Shown: in pieces, positions 10,233 to 21,075 of the stretch
Layout: every line of letters starts with the position of its first letter
Position numbering within the stretch: position 1 is the first letter of the stretch
Assembly (NCBI RefSeq): GCF_002013375.1
Contig: NZ_MAEW01000007.1
Coordinates: 124,001-188,000, forward strand
DNA length: 64,000 bases
Reading direction: 5' to 3'
Origin: Mycobacterium sp. D16Q13
Lineage (GTDB): Bacteria; Actinomycetota; Actinomycetes; Mycobacteriales; Mycobacteriaceae
Made by a program: the position numbers and the translations under genes
Notes under the pieces: generated by a model
Databases searched by the model: none
What the model was told of the DNA's origin: nothing
Seen by the model: the letters and a program-made list of their open reading frames with translations, nothing else

Positions 10233-11488
10233 GCCGCGTGCCCGCCTTCGGCGACACGCGCTTGACGGGGGGTCGCCAGGGCCGCCGCGATGGCCGTCGT
10301 CAGGGGAACCGAGAGCACCAGTGCGATACCGCCCACCGCGGACCGGGCGATCTCGATGGCCACACCTTCGCTTGTCAGCACGTCACCCAGGGAGCGGTTG
10401 GCGACGCTGAACAGCAGCATGAGCGGTAGCGAGTTCCCCGCGTACGCCAGCACGAGCGTGTAGACCGTGCTGGCGATGTGATCGCGCCCAACCCGCATGG
10501 CACCCAGGAACACGCCCTTACGGGTGGAGCCATCGCCCAGCTCTGCCAGTTCGAACACCGTGGACGCCTGAGTGACGGTCACATCGTTGAGAACACCGAG
10601 CGATCCGATGATGAACCCGGCCAGCAGCAGCCCGGATATCGACACTCCCCCCATGTACGCGGCGACTTCGTTGTTCTGCTCGTCGGACAGGCCCGTCAGG
10701 TGCGTCACCTCGATGACGGCCCAGGACAGTCCCGCGGCAAAAAGCATCGCCGTGAGCGTACCCAGCAGCGCCGCGCTGGTGCGCATGCTGACCCCGTGGG
10801 CAAGGTAGATGACGACGAACAGGATCGTGGCCGACGCGATCAGTGCCAGCGGTAGCGCAGGGCCGCCGTCACGTAGCGCCGGAAGCAGGAAGACGGCCAG
10901 CACCAGGAAGGCCACAAAAATACCGACTAGTGCACGCAATCCACGCCAGCGCGCCACCAGACAGATGACTATCGCGAACGCCGCGGCGACAGCGATCAAG
11001 GGCCAGGTGCGTTCGTAGTCGTAGAAGCTGTAGGTGGTGGCGCCCTGCGCGTCGACCTGTCTGGTGATCCGGATGTGTTCTCCGGCAGCGAGAGTCGGTT
11101 GCCCACCACCGGAAGTGAACTCCAGCTGAGTCTTGGCCCCCGAGTTGGGGCCGGAGGTGATGGCGATGAGGTCAAGCGCACAGGACGATTCGGGTGTCTG
11201 CCCCGCTGCGGGGTCGGCGGTGAGCACCTGCCCGGTAGACGGGCTGCCGCATTCGCCGAGGCGCGTCGACAGCACCGTGCCCGACTCCGTGGTTACCGCG
11301 CCACCGTGGGCGTTTTGATACGGCAGCGGAATGTCCACGGTGCGATGCTCGGGCCACAACGTCACCAGCCCGATAAGGACCGCGACCCCCATCGCGGCGA
11401 GCAGACCCACCACGATCCGGGCTGCGCTGGATCCAAGAGGTGCCGGACCCGTCGGCATCGCGTGGGAATGACTATGAGAATGCGACAC
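10229..11488 (-). CDS. YibE/F family multi-pass membrane protein
   Basis: About 419 residues from the GTG at 11488 that begins VSHSHSHSHAMPTG; the upstream extension to 11551 overlaps mobA and is unlikely. After one N-terminal membrane segment (about 28-47) comes an extracytoplasmic domain of about 110 residues, then six to seven further segments, including the conserved GSLGVLNDVTVTQASTVFEL of YibE/F. The family function is unknown; a transport role is only presumed. The His-rich N-terminus could bind metal, but that is inference. The gene lies 5 bp downstream of mobA and is probably co-transcribed with it. Confidence 0.87.
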   Translation of the reverse strand: MSHSHSHSHAMPTGPAPLGSSAARIVVGLLAAMGVAVLIGLVTLWPEHRTVDIPLPYQNAHGGAVTTESGTVLSTRLGECGSPSTGQVLTADPAAGQTPESSCALDLIAITSGPNSGAKTQLEFTSGGGQPTLAAGEHIRITRQVDAQGATTYSFYDYERTWPLIAVAAAFAIVICLVARWRGLRALVGIFVAFLVLAVFLLPALRDGGPALPLALIASATILFVVIYLAHGVSMRTSAALLGTLTAMLFAAGLSWAVIEVTHLTGLSDEQNNEVAAYMGGVSISGLLLAGFIIGSLGVLNDVTVTQASTVFELAELGDGSTRKGVFLGAMRVGRDHIASTVYTLVLAYAGNSLPLMLLFSVANRSLGDVLTSEGVAIEIARSAVGGIALVLSVPLTTAIAAALATPRQARVAEGGHAA

Positions 11489-11493
11489 GCCTG

Positions 11494-12060
11494 TCAGGGT
11501 AGAGGTGGCAAGGCGTTCAGATCCGCCTCTGTGTTCACGTTCACGACCCATGCCGGGTCGGATATCGAAATTCGTTGCGCACCAACGCGCTCAATCAGTG
11601 CGCCGATCCGGCGTTCCCCCGCTGAGGTCAACTCATCAATGGTGTCGCATAGGCCTATGTCATAGAGGGCGGCCAGGTAGTGATCCCGGCCGACGGCGGC
11701 GGCCAAGACGATGCGACCGCTGCCGGTCGCGAGTTCCTCGACAAGTGCCGCAGAGATCAGGGGCATGTCGACGGCACAGACGAAGGCTCTGCCAGCCCCT
11801 CTGTCCCCGGCGGCCCGTAGCCCCTGCCCCAGCGCCACCAGTGGCCCCTGGCCGGGTTGAAGGTCATCCACGATGACCGCCTGCAGATCCCCGATGTCCT
11901 GCCCGGGCGCGCGCACCACGATCACCGGTGCACAGCGTGAGCTCACCGTTCGCACCGCGCGTTCGGCCAATGTCTGCCCGCCCCAGCGGATGGCCGCCTT
12001 ATCGCGCCCCATGCGGCGCGACGCCCCGCCCGTGAGCACCACTGCCGCGAGTTGGTCCAT
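11494..12060 (-). CDS. mobA: Molybdenum cofactor guanylyltransferase
   Basis: MobA attaches GMP to molybdopterin to make the guanine dinucleotide form needed by DMSO-reductase-family enzymes. The 188 residues from ATG 12060 open with AAVVLTGGASRRMGRDKAAI, the nucleotidyltransferase G-loop with its KxGGxxRRMGxDK variant, and contain FVCAVDMPLISAALVEEL (metal-binding Asp). A longer frame to 12090 is possible but less family-like. The gene is the Rv2453c position equivalent. A molybdopterin oxidoreductase and fdhD lie about 5 kb away and are plausible beneficiaries. Confidence 0.9.
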   Translation of the reverse strand: MDQLAAVVLTGGASRRMGRDKAAIRWGGQTLAERAVRTVSSRCAPVIVVRAPGQDIGDLQAVIVDDLQPGQGPLVALGQGLRAAGDRGAGRAFVCAVDMPLISAALVEELATGSGRIVLAAAVGRDHYLAALYDIGLCDTIDELTSAGERRIGALIERVGAQRISISDPAWVVNVNTEADLNALPPLP

Positions 12061-12086
12061 GGAAGAAAGGTACGCACAGAAACCAC

Positions 12087-12127
12087 ACAAGCCACCAAGG
12101 GGAACGTCATCGCCCCTGGTGGCTTGT
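12087..12127 (-). terminator. Hairpin terminator downstream of rpf
   Basis: ACAAGCCACCAAGGGG (12087-12102) pairs with CCCCTGGTGGCTTGT (12113-12127), a 15-bp stem with one bulged A and a 10-nt loop. It begins 26 bp beyond the stop of the rpf gene and precedes mobA, separating the two transcription units. Confidence 0.75.
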
Positions 12128-12153
12128 ATGTGGTCGAGCTGTGGTTCTCGGGT

Positions 12154-13237
<1,084 letters not shown>

Positions 13238-13546
13238 TCAGCAGCGCAGCGCGACTACCGCGATCTTGCGCGAGGTCACCGGGACGGTAGTCGGATAGTT
13301 CTGCGCATCGCGCCCCGCGCCCACATCCGTCACCGGGGACTGCTTTTCCACCGAGGTGACCGTGCACTTGCTCAAGTCGCCGCCCCCGCTCCTGGTAATG
13401 ATCACCCGGTACCCATTGGCCTTGAGCTCGTTGATGACATCGTTGGCGTTGCCGCCCCCCGGGGCGGCCGCTGCCGTATCGGCACCACCCAACGAGACAC
13501 CGATCATCGCCACAACTGTTGCTACCGCAATCAGCGACTGCCTCAC
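13238..13546 (-). CDS. Small secreted mycobacterial protein of unknown function
   Basis: The 102 residues include a clear Sec signal peptide (MRQSLIAVATVVAMIGVSLGG, then ADTAAAAPGG, cleavage near residue 28). The mature part is short: a helix NANDVINELKANGYRVIIT, then a β-rich segment ending VALRC. Two cysteines (in LSKCTV and the final residue) could form one disulfide. Similar short secreted proteins recur in mycobacterial genomes without assigned function. No neighbour suggests a pathway. Confidence 0.8.
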   Translation of the reverse strand: MRQSLIAVATVVAMIGVSLGGADTAAAAPGGGNANDVINELKANGYRVIITRSGGGDLSKCTVTSVEKQSPVTDVGAGRDAQNYPTTVPVTSRKIAVVALRC

Positions 13547-13691
13547 GGCCTTCTCACCTCGTATCTAGGGCATGAAGGTTGTGTCCCGCACCGGCTGTGG
13601 CCCGGAAGCATCAACGTCCCTGCATCCTACGAGAGCAACCGCCCATCGCGCGCGAGGAGACGCCGAAGCATCCGAATACCTGGCTCTCGGT

Positions 13692-14780
13692 CTAGCTGAC
13701 GGTCCAGGTGTCCCGGCCGGTCAGCAGCGCCTGCAATGCCGCGGTGTCACTCGGCTTGGCGGCCGCGGCAGCGGTCAGCTGCTCACGGGCCAGATCGTCA
13801 TAGGTCGCCCGCTGCACGCTGCGGAACACACCCATCACGGTGTGCTCAAGGTCCTGCTCGGACAACCGCGACAACGCGAAGGCGTAGGCCGGATCATCCG
13901 TATGCGCATCATGCACCACGATGTCCTCGGCCTTCACATCCGCGGTCTTGGCCACTTCAAGGCCGAAACCCGAACGGATGACGCAGAGTTCGCCCTCGGC
14001 GCCGAAGGTGATCGGCTGGCCGTGGCTCACGTTGATGACGCGCTGCTCGGCGCCTTCCTTGCGCAACAGGTCGAAGGACCCGTCGTTGAAGATCGGGCAG
14101 TCCTGCAAGATCTCCACGAGTGCCGAACCGCGGTGGGCGGCTGCGGCGCGCAGCACCTCCGAGAGACCCTTCTTGTCCGAATCCAGGGCCCGTCCCACGA
14201 ACGTGGCCTCGGCACCCAGTGCCAGCGACACCGGGTTAAAGGGGTAGTCCAGCGACCCCATCGGCGTCGACTTGGTGACCTTGCCGGTCTCGGAGGTCGG
14301 CGAGTACTGCCCCTTGGTGAGGCCGTAGATCCGGTTGTTGAACAACAGGATCGTCAGGTTCACGTTGCGGCGCAGGGTGTGGATCAGGTGGTTACCGCCG
14401 ATGGACAGTGCGTCACCGTCACCGGTCACCACCCACACCGAAAGATCCTCGCGAGCCAGCGCCAGGCCGGTCGCGATGGCCGGTGCGCGCCCATGGATCG
14501 AGTGCATGCCATAGGTGTCCAGGTAGTACGGGAACCGGCTGGAGCAGCCGATACCGCTGATGAACACGATGTTCTCGCGCTTGAGGCCAAGCTCCGGCAG
14601 GAAGCCACGGATGGTGTTGAGGATGACGTAGTCACCGCAACCCGGGCACCAGCGCACCTCTTGATCGGAGGTGAAGTCCTTCGACTTCTGCTCCACATCA
14701 GTAGTCGGTACCAGAGCATTGGCGGTCAGGCCAAGCTCCAAACCGTTGAGGCTGCCAGTTCCATTGAGTACGTCGGTCAT
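13692..14780 (-). CDS. korB: 2-oxoglutarate:ferredoxin oxidoreductase beta subunit
   Basis: KorB is the thiamine-diphosphate-binding beta subunit of the CoA-dependent 2-oxoglutarate ferredoxin oxidoreductase, an alternative to 2-oxoglutarate dehydrogenase in mycobacteria. Of 362 residues, VRWCPGCGDYVIL (about 42-54) carries Fe-S ligand cysteines. WVVTGDGDALSIGGNHLIH (about 107-125) with LLFNNRIYGLTKGQYSPT (about 135-152) is the ThDP/Mg site (GDG…N). Its ATG overlaps the korA stop (14777-14780), so the subunits are coupled in 1:1 fashion. It corresponds to Rv2454c. Confidence 0.96.
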   Translation of the reverse strand: MTDVLNGTGSLNGLELGLTANALVPTTDVEQKSKDFTSDQEVRWCPGCGDYVILNTIRGFLPELGLKRENIVFISGIGCSSRFPYYLDTYGMHSIHGRAPAIATGLALAREDLSVWVVTGDGDALSIGGNHLIHTLRRNVNLTILLFNNRIYGLTKGQYSPTSETGKVTKSTPMGSLDYPFNPVSLALGAEATFVGRALDSDKKGLSEVLRAAAAHRGSALVEILQDCPIFNDGSFDLLRKEGAEQRVINVSHGQPITFGAEGELCVIRSGFGLEVAKTADVKAEDIVVHDAHTDDPAYAFALSRLSEQDLEHTVMGVFRSVQRATYDDLAREQLTAAAAAKPSDTAALQALLTGRDTWTVS

Positions 14781-16684
14781 GCTCGATCCCCTACGGCCAC
14801 CGCGGATTCACGCGCGAGAACAGCCTTCTGACTTTCCTTTTCGGCGAGCGACCCATCCAGGGCCGCATCGATGATTTCTTCGACCTCATCGGCGAGGAAG
14901 GCCATGCCCTGCACCTTCGTCACCGACTGCACATCCACAAGGAACTTTCCGCGCAGCAGCAGCGACAGCTGTCCGAGGTTCATCTCCGGCGCAACGACCT
15001 TCGGGTACTTACGCAGCACCTCACCCAGGTTCGTCGGGAACGGGTTGAGATGGCGCAGGTGGGCGTGAGCCACCTTGAGTCCCTTACGGCGAGCGCGACG
15101 GCATGCCTCACCGATTGGGCCGTAAGAGCTGCCCCACCCGACCATCAGCAGTTGCGCATCACCGGTCGGATCGTCGACCTCCAAGTCCGGCACCGTGATT
15201 CCGTCGATCTTGAGCTGACGCAACCGCACCATGAGGTCGTGGTTGGCCGGGTCGTACGAGATATTGCCCGAACCGTTGGCCTTCTCCAGACCACCGATGC
15301 GGTGCTCCAAACCGGGAGTACCCGGAACGGCGAACTGCCGGGCCAGCGTCTCCGGATCGCGGTTGTAAGGCGCGAAGTCCTGATCGGGGGTGGCGAAGGT
15401 GTGCTCGATCGCCGGGTAGCTCGCGATATCCGGGATGGCCCACGGCTCAGAGCCGTTGGCGATCGCGCCATCGGACAGGATCATCACCGGGGTCCGGTAG
15501 GTGAGCGCAATCCGCACCGCCTCGACGGCGATATCGAAGCAGTCCGAGGGCGAACGCGGGGCCAGCACCGCGATGGGCGACTCGCCGTTGCGGCCGTACA
15601 GGGCCTGCAGCAGGTCCGCCTGCTCGGTCTTAGTCGGCAGGCCTGTCGACGGTCCGCCGCGCTGCACGTCGATCACCAGCAGCGGCAGTTCCGTCATCAC
15701 CGCAAGACCCACCGCCTCACTCTTGAGCGCCACACCGGGACCAGAGGTGCTGGTGACACCGAGGGCGCCGCCGAACGAAGCGCCCAGGGCGGCACCGATT
15801 CCCGCGATTTCATCCTCGGCCTGGAAGGTCAGCACGCCGAAGTTCTTGAGCTTGCTCAGCTCATGCAGGATGTCCGATGCCGGGGTGATCGGGTAGGTAC
15901 CGAGCACCACCTGAGTCTTGGCGAGCTGGCCCGCAGCGACAACGCCGTAGGCCAATGCCGTGTTACCCGAGACCTGGCGGTACTCGCCCGCGGGAAGCGA
16001 CGCCTTGGCGACCTCGTAGGTGGTGCCGAAGGCTTCGGTGGTCTCGCCGTAGTTCCAGCCCGCCCGGAAAGCCAGGATGTTGGCCTCGGCCACATCGGGC
16101 TTCTTCGCGAACTTCTCACGCAGGAACTGCTCGGTGCCCTCAAGCGGACGGTGGTACATCCAGGACAACAGCCCCAACGCGAACATGTTCTTGGTGCGCG
16201 CGCCATCCTTCTTGGAGACCCCGGCGGACTCGACAGCGCCCAGCGCCAGCGTGGTCATCGGAACCTGATAGACCACGTAGTCCGACATGTCGTCGTGCTC
16301 CAGCGGATCGGACTGATAGCCGACCTTGGCCAGATTGCGCTTGGTGAACTCGTCTGAGTTGGCGATCACCATGCCGCCGCGGGGCAGATCGCCGATATTG
16401 GCCTTGAGTGCGGCCGGGTTCATCGCCACCAGCACATCGGGCCGGTCGCCCGCGGTGAGGATGTCATAGTCGGCAATCTGGATCTGGAAAGACGAAACAC
16501 CGGGGAGCGTGCCCTGAGGGGCCCGGATCTCGGCGGGGTAGTTCGGCTGGGTTGCGAGGTCATTGCCGAAGACGGCAGCCTCGGAAGTGAATCGGTCTCC
16601 GGTGAGCTGCATACCGTCGCCAGAGTCTCCAGCAAACCGGATGACGACCTTTTCCAGCTTCTCCGATACGGCTCCGTCGCCCAC
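14777..16684 (-). CDS. korA: 2-oxoglutarate:ferredoxin oxidoreductase alpha subunit (gamma–alpha fusion)
   Basis: The partner of KorB. The N-terminal gamma domain (about 5-190, starting VVIRFAGDSGDGMQLTGDRF) is fused to the alpha domain (GTYPITPASDILHEL near residue 265, then EDEIAGIGAALGASFGGALG). I chose the GTG at 16684 (635 residues) because AAAGGTAGG stands 6 nt upstream; an ATG at 16738 would add 18 residues (653 in total). KorAB decarboxylates 2-oxoglutarate to succinyl-CoA with reduction of ferredoxin, which supports CO2- and fatty-acid-dependent growth in M. tuberculosis. It corresponds to Rv2455c. Confidence 0.95.
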   Translation of the reverse strand: MGDGAVSEKLEKVVIRFAGDSGDGMQLTGDRFTSEAAVFGNDLATQPNYPAEIRAPQGTLPGVSSFQIQIADYDILTAGDRPDVLVAMNPAALKANIGDLPRGGMVIANSDEFTKRNLAKVGYQSDPLEHDDMSDYVVYQVPMTTLALGAVESAGVSKKDGARTKNMFALGLLSWMYHRPLEGTEQFLREKFAKKPDVAEANILAFRAGWNYGETTEAFGTTYEVAKASLPAGEYRQVSGNTALAYGVVAAGQLAKTQVVLGTYPITPASDILHELSKLKNFGVLTFQAEDEIAGIGAALGASFGGALGVTSTSGPGVALKSEAVGLAVMTELPLLVIDVQRGGPSTGLPTKTEQADLLQALYGRNGESPIAVLAPRSPSDCFDIAVEAVRIALTYRTPVMILSDGAIANGSEPWAIPDIASYPAIEHTFATPDQDFAPYNRDPETLARQFAVPGTPGLEHRIGGLEKANGSGNISYDPANHDLMVRLRQLKIDGITVPDLEVDDPTGDAQLLMVGWGSSYGPIGEACRRARRKGLKVAHAHLRHLNPFPTNLGEVLRKYPKVVAPEMNLGQLSLLLRGKFLVDVQSVTKVQGMAFLADEVEEIIDAALDGSLAEKESQKAVLARESAVAVGDRA

Positions 16685-17012
16685 CGGTGACCTACCTTTC
16701 ACGACGAACTCTGGCGGTGACGGTACGTACGCCACCATTCAGCAGAGTTTTCTGTCACTCTCGGTACCGATTATTGCACTTTCACACCGCTGACCTTGAC
16801 GAGGGCATACCCGCAGGCGCGAAACTTGACACGTGTCGAGTCGCCACCTGCGGCCTGGCCTGTGCCGTTACCTCACTACCCACCAGTAGACGTGAGGCAA
16901 ATCACAAGGATGGGCCAAGCATCTGCTTGGTTGCCTCTCTGCGCCGCCACCCGGGAGCAGCATTCGGGGGTTGCGGCACCCAGACACCCGCGATAGGGCC
17001 AGAATGAGAACT
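16685..17012. promoter_or_regulatory. Divergent control region of korAB and the molybdopterin oxidoreductase
   Basis: About 330 bases between divergent genes. The korA Shine-Dalgarno lies at its left end. A self-complementary GTACGTAC-containing stretch is near 16723-16730. I see no clear promoter hexamers and no DosR-type box. Confidence 0.35.
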
Positions 17013-19349
17013 ATGACGGGACACCGGATACCGACGGTTGTTCAAGGCGCAGAACACGACCCGGGCGAAAATGGCGAATCCCACGTCGACGTCACGGGAG
17101 CCAAGGACGTCGCCGCGGGGATGACCGCTGTCGGCGTTTCCCTGCAACGCGGTTTCGAACAAATGGGGCCATTGCGCACTGCCGCGACGCTGGCCAAGCT
17201 GAATCAACGCCACGGTTTTGACTGCCCAGGTTGCGCGTGGCCCGAAACCCCGGGTCACCGCAAACTTGCCGAGTTCTGCGAGAACGGGGCCAAAGCGGTC
17301 GCGGAAGAAGCGACTAAGCGCACAGTCACCCCGGCATTTTTCGCCCAGCACTCCGTGGAGGAACTCCGCGAGATGCCCGAATACTGGCTCAGCCAGCAAG
17401 GTCGACTGACCCACCCGATGGTGCTGCGCCCGGGCGAATCGCATTACCGGCCGATTGATTGGGACGACGCGTACGAGCTCATCGCCCACGAGATCAAGGC
17501 CACCACCGACCCGGACCGCCTGGTTTTCTACACCTCGGGGCGCACGAGCAACGAGGCCGCATTCTGCTACCAGCTGCTGGTCCGCAGCCTGGGCACCAAC
17601 AACCTGCCCGACTGTTCCAACATGTGCCACGAGTCGTCGGGCACCGCGCTGACGGACTCGATCGGCATCGGTAAGGGCTCAGTGTCCGTGCCCGATATCG
17701 AGCACGCCGACGTCATTCTCATCGCCGGCCAGAATCCCGGTACCAACCATCCCCGCATGCTGTCGGTATTGGAGAAGGCGAAAGCCAACGGCGCCAAGAT
17801 CATTGCCGTCAACCCGCTCCCCGAGGCCGGGCTGCTCCGATTCAAGGACCCACAGAAGGTCAACGGCGTGATCGGCCACGGCGTGGCGATCGCCGACGAG
17901 TTCGTGCAGATCCGCCTCGGTGGCGATATGGCGCTCTTCGCAGGGCTGGGCCGGCTGCTGCTGGAGGCCGAAGACGCCAACCCCGGGAGCGTCGTCGACC
18001 GGCAGTTCATCGATGAGCATTGCGCAGGCTACGAGGAATGGGCCGCGCGGACGCGGACGGTCGACTGGGAAACCGTCACGCAGGCAACGGGTATCGAGAT
18101 GGCCCAGTTACAAACGGTTGCCACACTCTTAGCCGAATCGAAACGCACCATCTTCTGCTGGGCCATGGGCCTCACCCAGCATCGGCACGCGGTTGCCACC
18201 ATCGGTGAAGCGACGAATCTGCTGCTGATGCGCGGCATGATCGGCAAGCCGGGTGCCGGAGTGTGCCCTGTGCGCGGTCACTCGAACGTCCAGGGCGACC
18301 GCACCATGGGCATCTGGGAAAAAATGCCAGAAACCTTCCTGGCCGCACTGGATTCCGAGTTCGGCATCACCACCCCCCGTAAGCACGGATTCGACACGGT
18401 TGATGCGATCCGCGCCATGCGGGACGGCAAGGTCTCGGTGTTCATCGGCATGGGCGGCAACTTCGCGTCGGCCACCCCGGACACTGCAGTTACCGAGGCC
18501 GCACTACGCAATTGCGCACTGACCGTGCAGATCTCCACCAAGCTCAACCGCAGTCACCTGGTGAATGGACGCACCGCACTTATCCTGCCCACCCTCGGAC
18601 GCACCGACAGAGACATCCAAGAATCCGGTAAACAGCTTGTTTCCGTGGAAGATTCGATGTCCATGGTGCATCTGTCGCGCGGCAGCCTGCACCCACCCAG
18701 CACGATGCTGCGCAGCGAGGTAGCCATCGTATGCCAACTGGCACACACCATCCTGGGGCCCGGACACCCGGTGCCGTGGGGCCGGTTTGTCGACGACTAT
18801 GACACCATCCGCGATGCCATCTCACGGGTGGTGCCCGGATGCGCCGATTACAACACCAAGGTTCGCCGGCCGGATGGGTTCGCGCTACCACACCCGCCTC
18901 GCGACGAGCGCCAGTTCCCCACCCACACAGGTAAAGCCAATTTCTCAGTGGCACCGTTGGAGTGGGTGCCGGTGCCCCCGGGCCGGTTAGTGCTGCAGAC
19001 ACTGCGCAGCCATGACCAATACAACACCACCATCTACGGCCTGGACGACCGCTACCGAGGCGTCAAGGGCGGCCGTCGGGTGGTTTTCGTCAACCCGGAA
19101 GATCTTGCGGCATTCGGGTTGAGCGAGGGCGCGCGGGTTGATCTGGTATCTGAGTACCTGGGCGCTGACGGGGTGCTGGAGGAGCGCCGAGCCGAGGACT
19201 TTCTCCTGGTGCCGTACTCCACCCCGCGAGGCAATGCCGCCGCCTACTATCCGGAGACCAATCCGCTTGTCCCCCTTGACCATGTCGCCGAAAGGTCCAA
19301 CACCCCGGTGTCGAAGGCGGTCGTGATTCGATTGGTGGCCCGTGGGTAG
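17013..19349 (+). CDS. FdhF/YdeP-family molybdopterin oxidoreductase
   Basis: About 778 residues from ATG 17013 (17004 is possible). The Cys-containing start of the family, [15 protein letters not shown] (about 69-83), is present, followed by the CHESSGTAL loop (about 206) and the [13 protein letters not shown] region of the bis-MGD domain. It resembles M. tuberculosis Rv2900c and E. coli YdeP, putative formate-dehydrogenase-like enzymes whose true substrate is unsettled. No N-terminal 4Fe-4S ferredoxin domain of the classical four-cysteine form is seen. The downstream fdhD overlaps by 8 nt, arguing for co-translation with its sulfur carrier. Confidence 0.88.
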   Translation: MTGHRIPTVVQGAEHDPGENGESHVDVTGAKDVAAGMTAVGVSLQRGFEQMGPLRTAATLAKLNQRHGFDCPGCAWPETPGHRKLAEFCENGAKAVAEEATKRTVTPAFFAQHSVEELREMPEYWLSQQGRLTHPMVLRPGESHYRPIDWDDAYELIAHEIKATTDPDRLVFYTSGRTSNEAAFCYQLLVRSLGTNNLPDCSNMCHESSGTALTDSIGIGKGSVSVPDIEHADVILIAGQNPGTNHPRMLSVLEKAKANGAKIIAVNPLPEAGLLRFKDPQKVNGVIGHGVAIADEFVQIRLGGDMALFAGLGRLLLEAEDANPGSVVDRQFIDEHCAGYEEWAARTRTVDWETVTQATGIEMAQLQTVATLLAESKRTIFCWAMGLTQHRHAVATIGEATNLLLMRGMIGKPGAGVCPVRGHSNVQGDRTMGIWEKMPETFLAALDSEFGITTPRKHGFDTVDAIRAMRDGKVSVFIGMGGNFASATPDTAVTEAALRNCALTVQISTKLNRSHLVNGRTALILPTLGRTDRDIQESGKQLVSVEDSMSMVHLSRGSLHPPSTMLRSEVAIVCQLAHTILGPGHPVPWGRFVDDYDTIRDAISRVVPGCADYNTKVRRPDGFALPHPPRDERQFPTHTGKANFSVAPLEWVPVPPGRLVLQTLRSHDQYNTTIYGLDDRYRGVKGGRRVVFVNPEDLAAFGLSEGARVDLVSEYLGADGVLEERRAEDFLLVPYSTPRGNAAAYYPETNPLVPLDHVAERSNTPVSKAVVIRLVARG

Positions 19350-20163
19350 GGTCACCGACAACCGCAAGATCCGGCGTATCGAAGGTGTCGGACGAGGTGA
19401 CCGCAGCGAGACGCTCGTCGTCGAGGAACCCCTGGAAATTCGGGTGAATGGGCGTGCGGTGGCCGTCACCATGCGCACCCCCGGATCAGATGTCGAACTC
19501 ACCCAAGGGTTCCTGCTCACCGAGGGTGTCATCGACAGCCGCGAGGACCTGCTGACCGTGCGCTACTGCCAGGGCGACGGACCCGACGGCCTGAACACCT
19601 ACAACGTTCTGGATGTCACCCTGGCGCCCGGGGTTCCCGCACCCGACCCGGCGGTGACGAGGAATTTCTACACCACCTCCTCCTGCGGCGTCTGCGGTAA
19701 GGGCTCACTGGAGGCGGTGCGCACCATCAGCCGCTTCTCCCCCGGCGACGACCCCTCCACCATCGACTCGCACACACTGGTGGGACTGCCCGACAAACTT
19801 CGTTCAGCGCAAAAGGTTTTCGCGATGACCGGCGGGCTTCACGCCGCGGCGCTGTTCACCGTGGACGGAACCATGCTGGTGGTGCGCGAGGACATTGGCC
19901 GGCACAACGCGGTGGACAAGGTCATCGGGTGGGCCCTCGAAAACGACCGCGTACCCCTCGCTGCGACCGTGCTGCTGGTCAGTGGGCGGGCCTCCTTCGA
20001 GCTCGCGCAGAAGGCAACCATGGCGGGAATTCCGATTCTGGCCGCGGTGTCGGCGCCGTCCTCGCTGGCGGTAGACCTCGCGGCGCAGTCGGGGATGACG
20101 CTCGTCGCCTTCCTGCGCGAGGACAGCATGAACGTCTACACCCGGATGGATCGGGTTATCTAA
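19342..20163 (+). CDS. fdhD: Formate dehydrogenase accessory sulfurtransferase FdhD
   Basis: FdhD transfers sulfur from a cysteine desulfurase to the molybdenum cofactor, which is needed for formate-dehydrogenase-type activity. The 273-residue protein has the invariant [10 protein letters not shown] (about 112-121) with the two sulfur-relay cysteines, plus the [15 protein letters not shown] and TQGFLLTEG segments near the N-terminus, and [15 protein letters not shown] toward the C-terminus. The GTG start overlaps the end of the oxidoreductase gene by 8 nt. The same pair occurs as Rv2900c–Rv2899c in M. tuberculosis. Confidence 0.95.
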   Translation: MGRVTDNRKIRRIEGVGRGDRSETLVVEEPLEIRVNGRAVAVTMRTPGSDVELTQGFLLTEGVIDSREDLLTVRYCQGDGPDGLNTYNVLDVTLAPGVPAPDPAVTRNFYTTSSCGVCGKGSLEAVRTISRFSPGDDPSTIDSHTLVGLPDKLRSAQKVFAMTGGLHAAALFTVDGTMLVVREDIGRHNAVDKVIGWALENDRVPLAATVLLVSGRASFELAQKATMAGIPILAAVSAPSSLAVDLAAQSGMTLVAFLREDSMNVYTRMDRVI

Positions 20164-20876
20164 CCCTCCGGCACCTCAACCGCGATCTCCCTGCCCAGCG
20201 AGTACCCCGGCGCCATCGGCAAGTCGTCGCCACTCCAGAACGATCCCGGGTCGAAGTAGTTCGAGCGCTTCTCGGTAATGAGCAGCCCCATCTCCTCGAG
20301 GGTGATCGCCACCGTCTCGGCGCAGAACGCTGTCTCCAGTCCAGCCTGCCGTTGCTTTGTGATGTCCCGCTCGGCCACCTCACGAACCTTCTTGTGCACG
20401 AAGGGCAGTCCGCGGGTGAGGTCGCTAACCGTGGGAAGCCGTCCACGCATCCAGCGACCGGTCAATCGCGCGGTGGCTGGAAACGGCGTCCCGTCCATCC
20501 TGGCCACGACGCGCAGTGCGGCGTCCTCCTGCTCGCGGGTTACCCGCGGGCTCAGCTGCCGAAGCCAGCACCGCTGTCCATACACGTGCGCCCATCGCTC
20601 GATCGCCGCGCGCGCATCGTGGAGCTGCACTCCCCGATGGTTGTCGCCGGTCCACACGTCGGTGAGTTTGTTGCCCAGTTCGGCGTGCCACATGAGCGGC
20701 GGCAGATCGTCGATCGCCACCGTCATGCCGACGTGGTTGACCGGGCTGTTCGACAACGTCTGGATGAGTCGATCGGGGCCCGAACGTCCGCGGAACACCC
20801 AGATGTCACCGGTGCGCGTCGCATCGAGCGCCTCATCGATCGACACGGCCCGACCGTCATCACGCAAGCGGCTCAT
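20160..20876 (-). CDS. YiiX-like permuted papain-fold (C92/NlpC-P60-type) protein
   Basis: About 238 residues from ATG 20876. I see [20 protein letters not shown] (about 23-42), followed by NHVGM with the likely catalytic His (about 46-50), then [16 protein letters not shown] (about 190-205) with a Cys matching the C-terminal nucleophile of YiiX/YaeF proteins. In this permuted family the order His then Cys is expected. These are predicted cysteine amidases or peptidases acting on lipids or cell wall; function here is unproven. No signal peptide is visible. The stop overlaps the fdhD stop by 4 nt, tail to tail. Confidence 0.65.
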   Translation of the reverse strand: MSRLRDDGRAVSIDEALDATRTGDIWVFRGRSGPDRLIQTLSNSPVNHVGMTVAIDDLPPLMWHAELGNKLTDVWTGDNHRGVQLHDARAAIERWAHVYGQRCWLRQLSPRVTREQEDAALRVVARMDGTPFPATARLTGRWMRGRLPTVSDLTRGLPFVHKKVREVAERDITKQRQAGLETAFCAETVAITLEEMGLLITEKRSNYFDPGSFWSGDDLPMAPGYSLGREIAVEVPEG

Positions 20877-20898
20877 CCCCGCACCGTAACCTGGTCCG

Positions 20899-21060
20899 AT
20901 GGCCAACATGTGGAAGTGGCTCGGGCTCGCCGGGGCCGTCGGGGTGGCAGCAGGGGGCGTGCTAGTCGTGCGCGATCAACGCAAACGCGAGGCGTACACG
21001 GTGGATGAGATCCGCGACCGGCTGCATCAGCGACTCGGCGAGGCGGAGCGCCGCGACTAG
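20899..21060 (+). CDS. Small single-pass membrane protein (53 aa)
   Basis: A short ORF of 53 codons from ATG 20899, between the divergent C92-type gene and the convergent TetR gene. A hydrophobic N-terminal helix (MWKWLGLAGAVGVAAGGVLVV, about 4-24) is followed by a highly charged tail (RDQRKREAYTVDEIRDRLHQ…). The pattern is that of a membrane-anchored helical protein; codon use is normal for the genome. The 22 bp separating it from the C92-type gene would hold a shared promoter. Function is unknown. Confidence 0.65.
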   Translation: MANMWKWLGLAGAVGVAAGGVLVVRDQRKREAYTVDEIRDRLHQRLGEAERRD

Positions 21061-21075
21061 CGAGCGAACTCTCGA

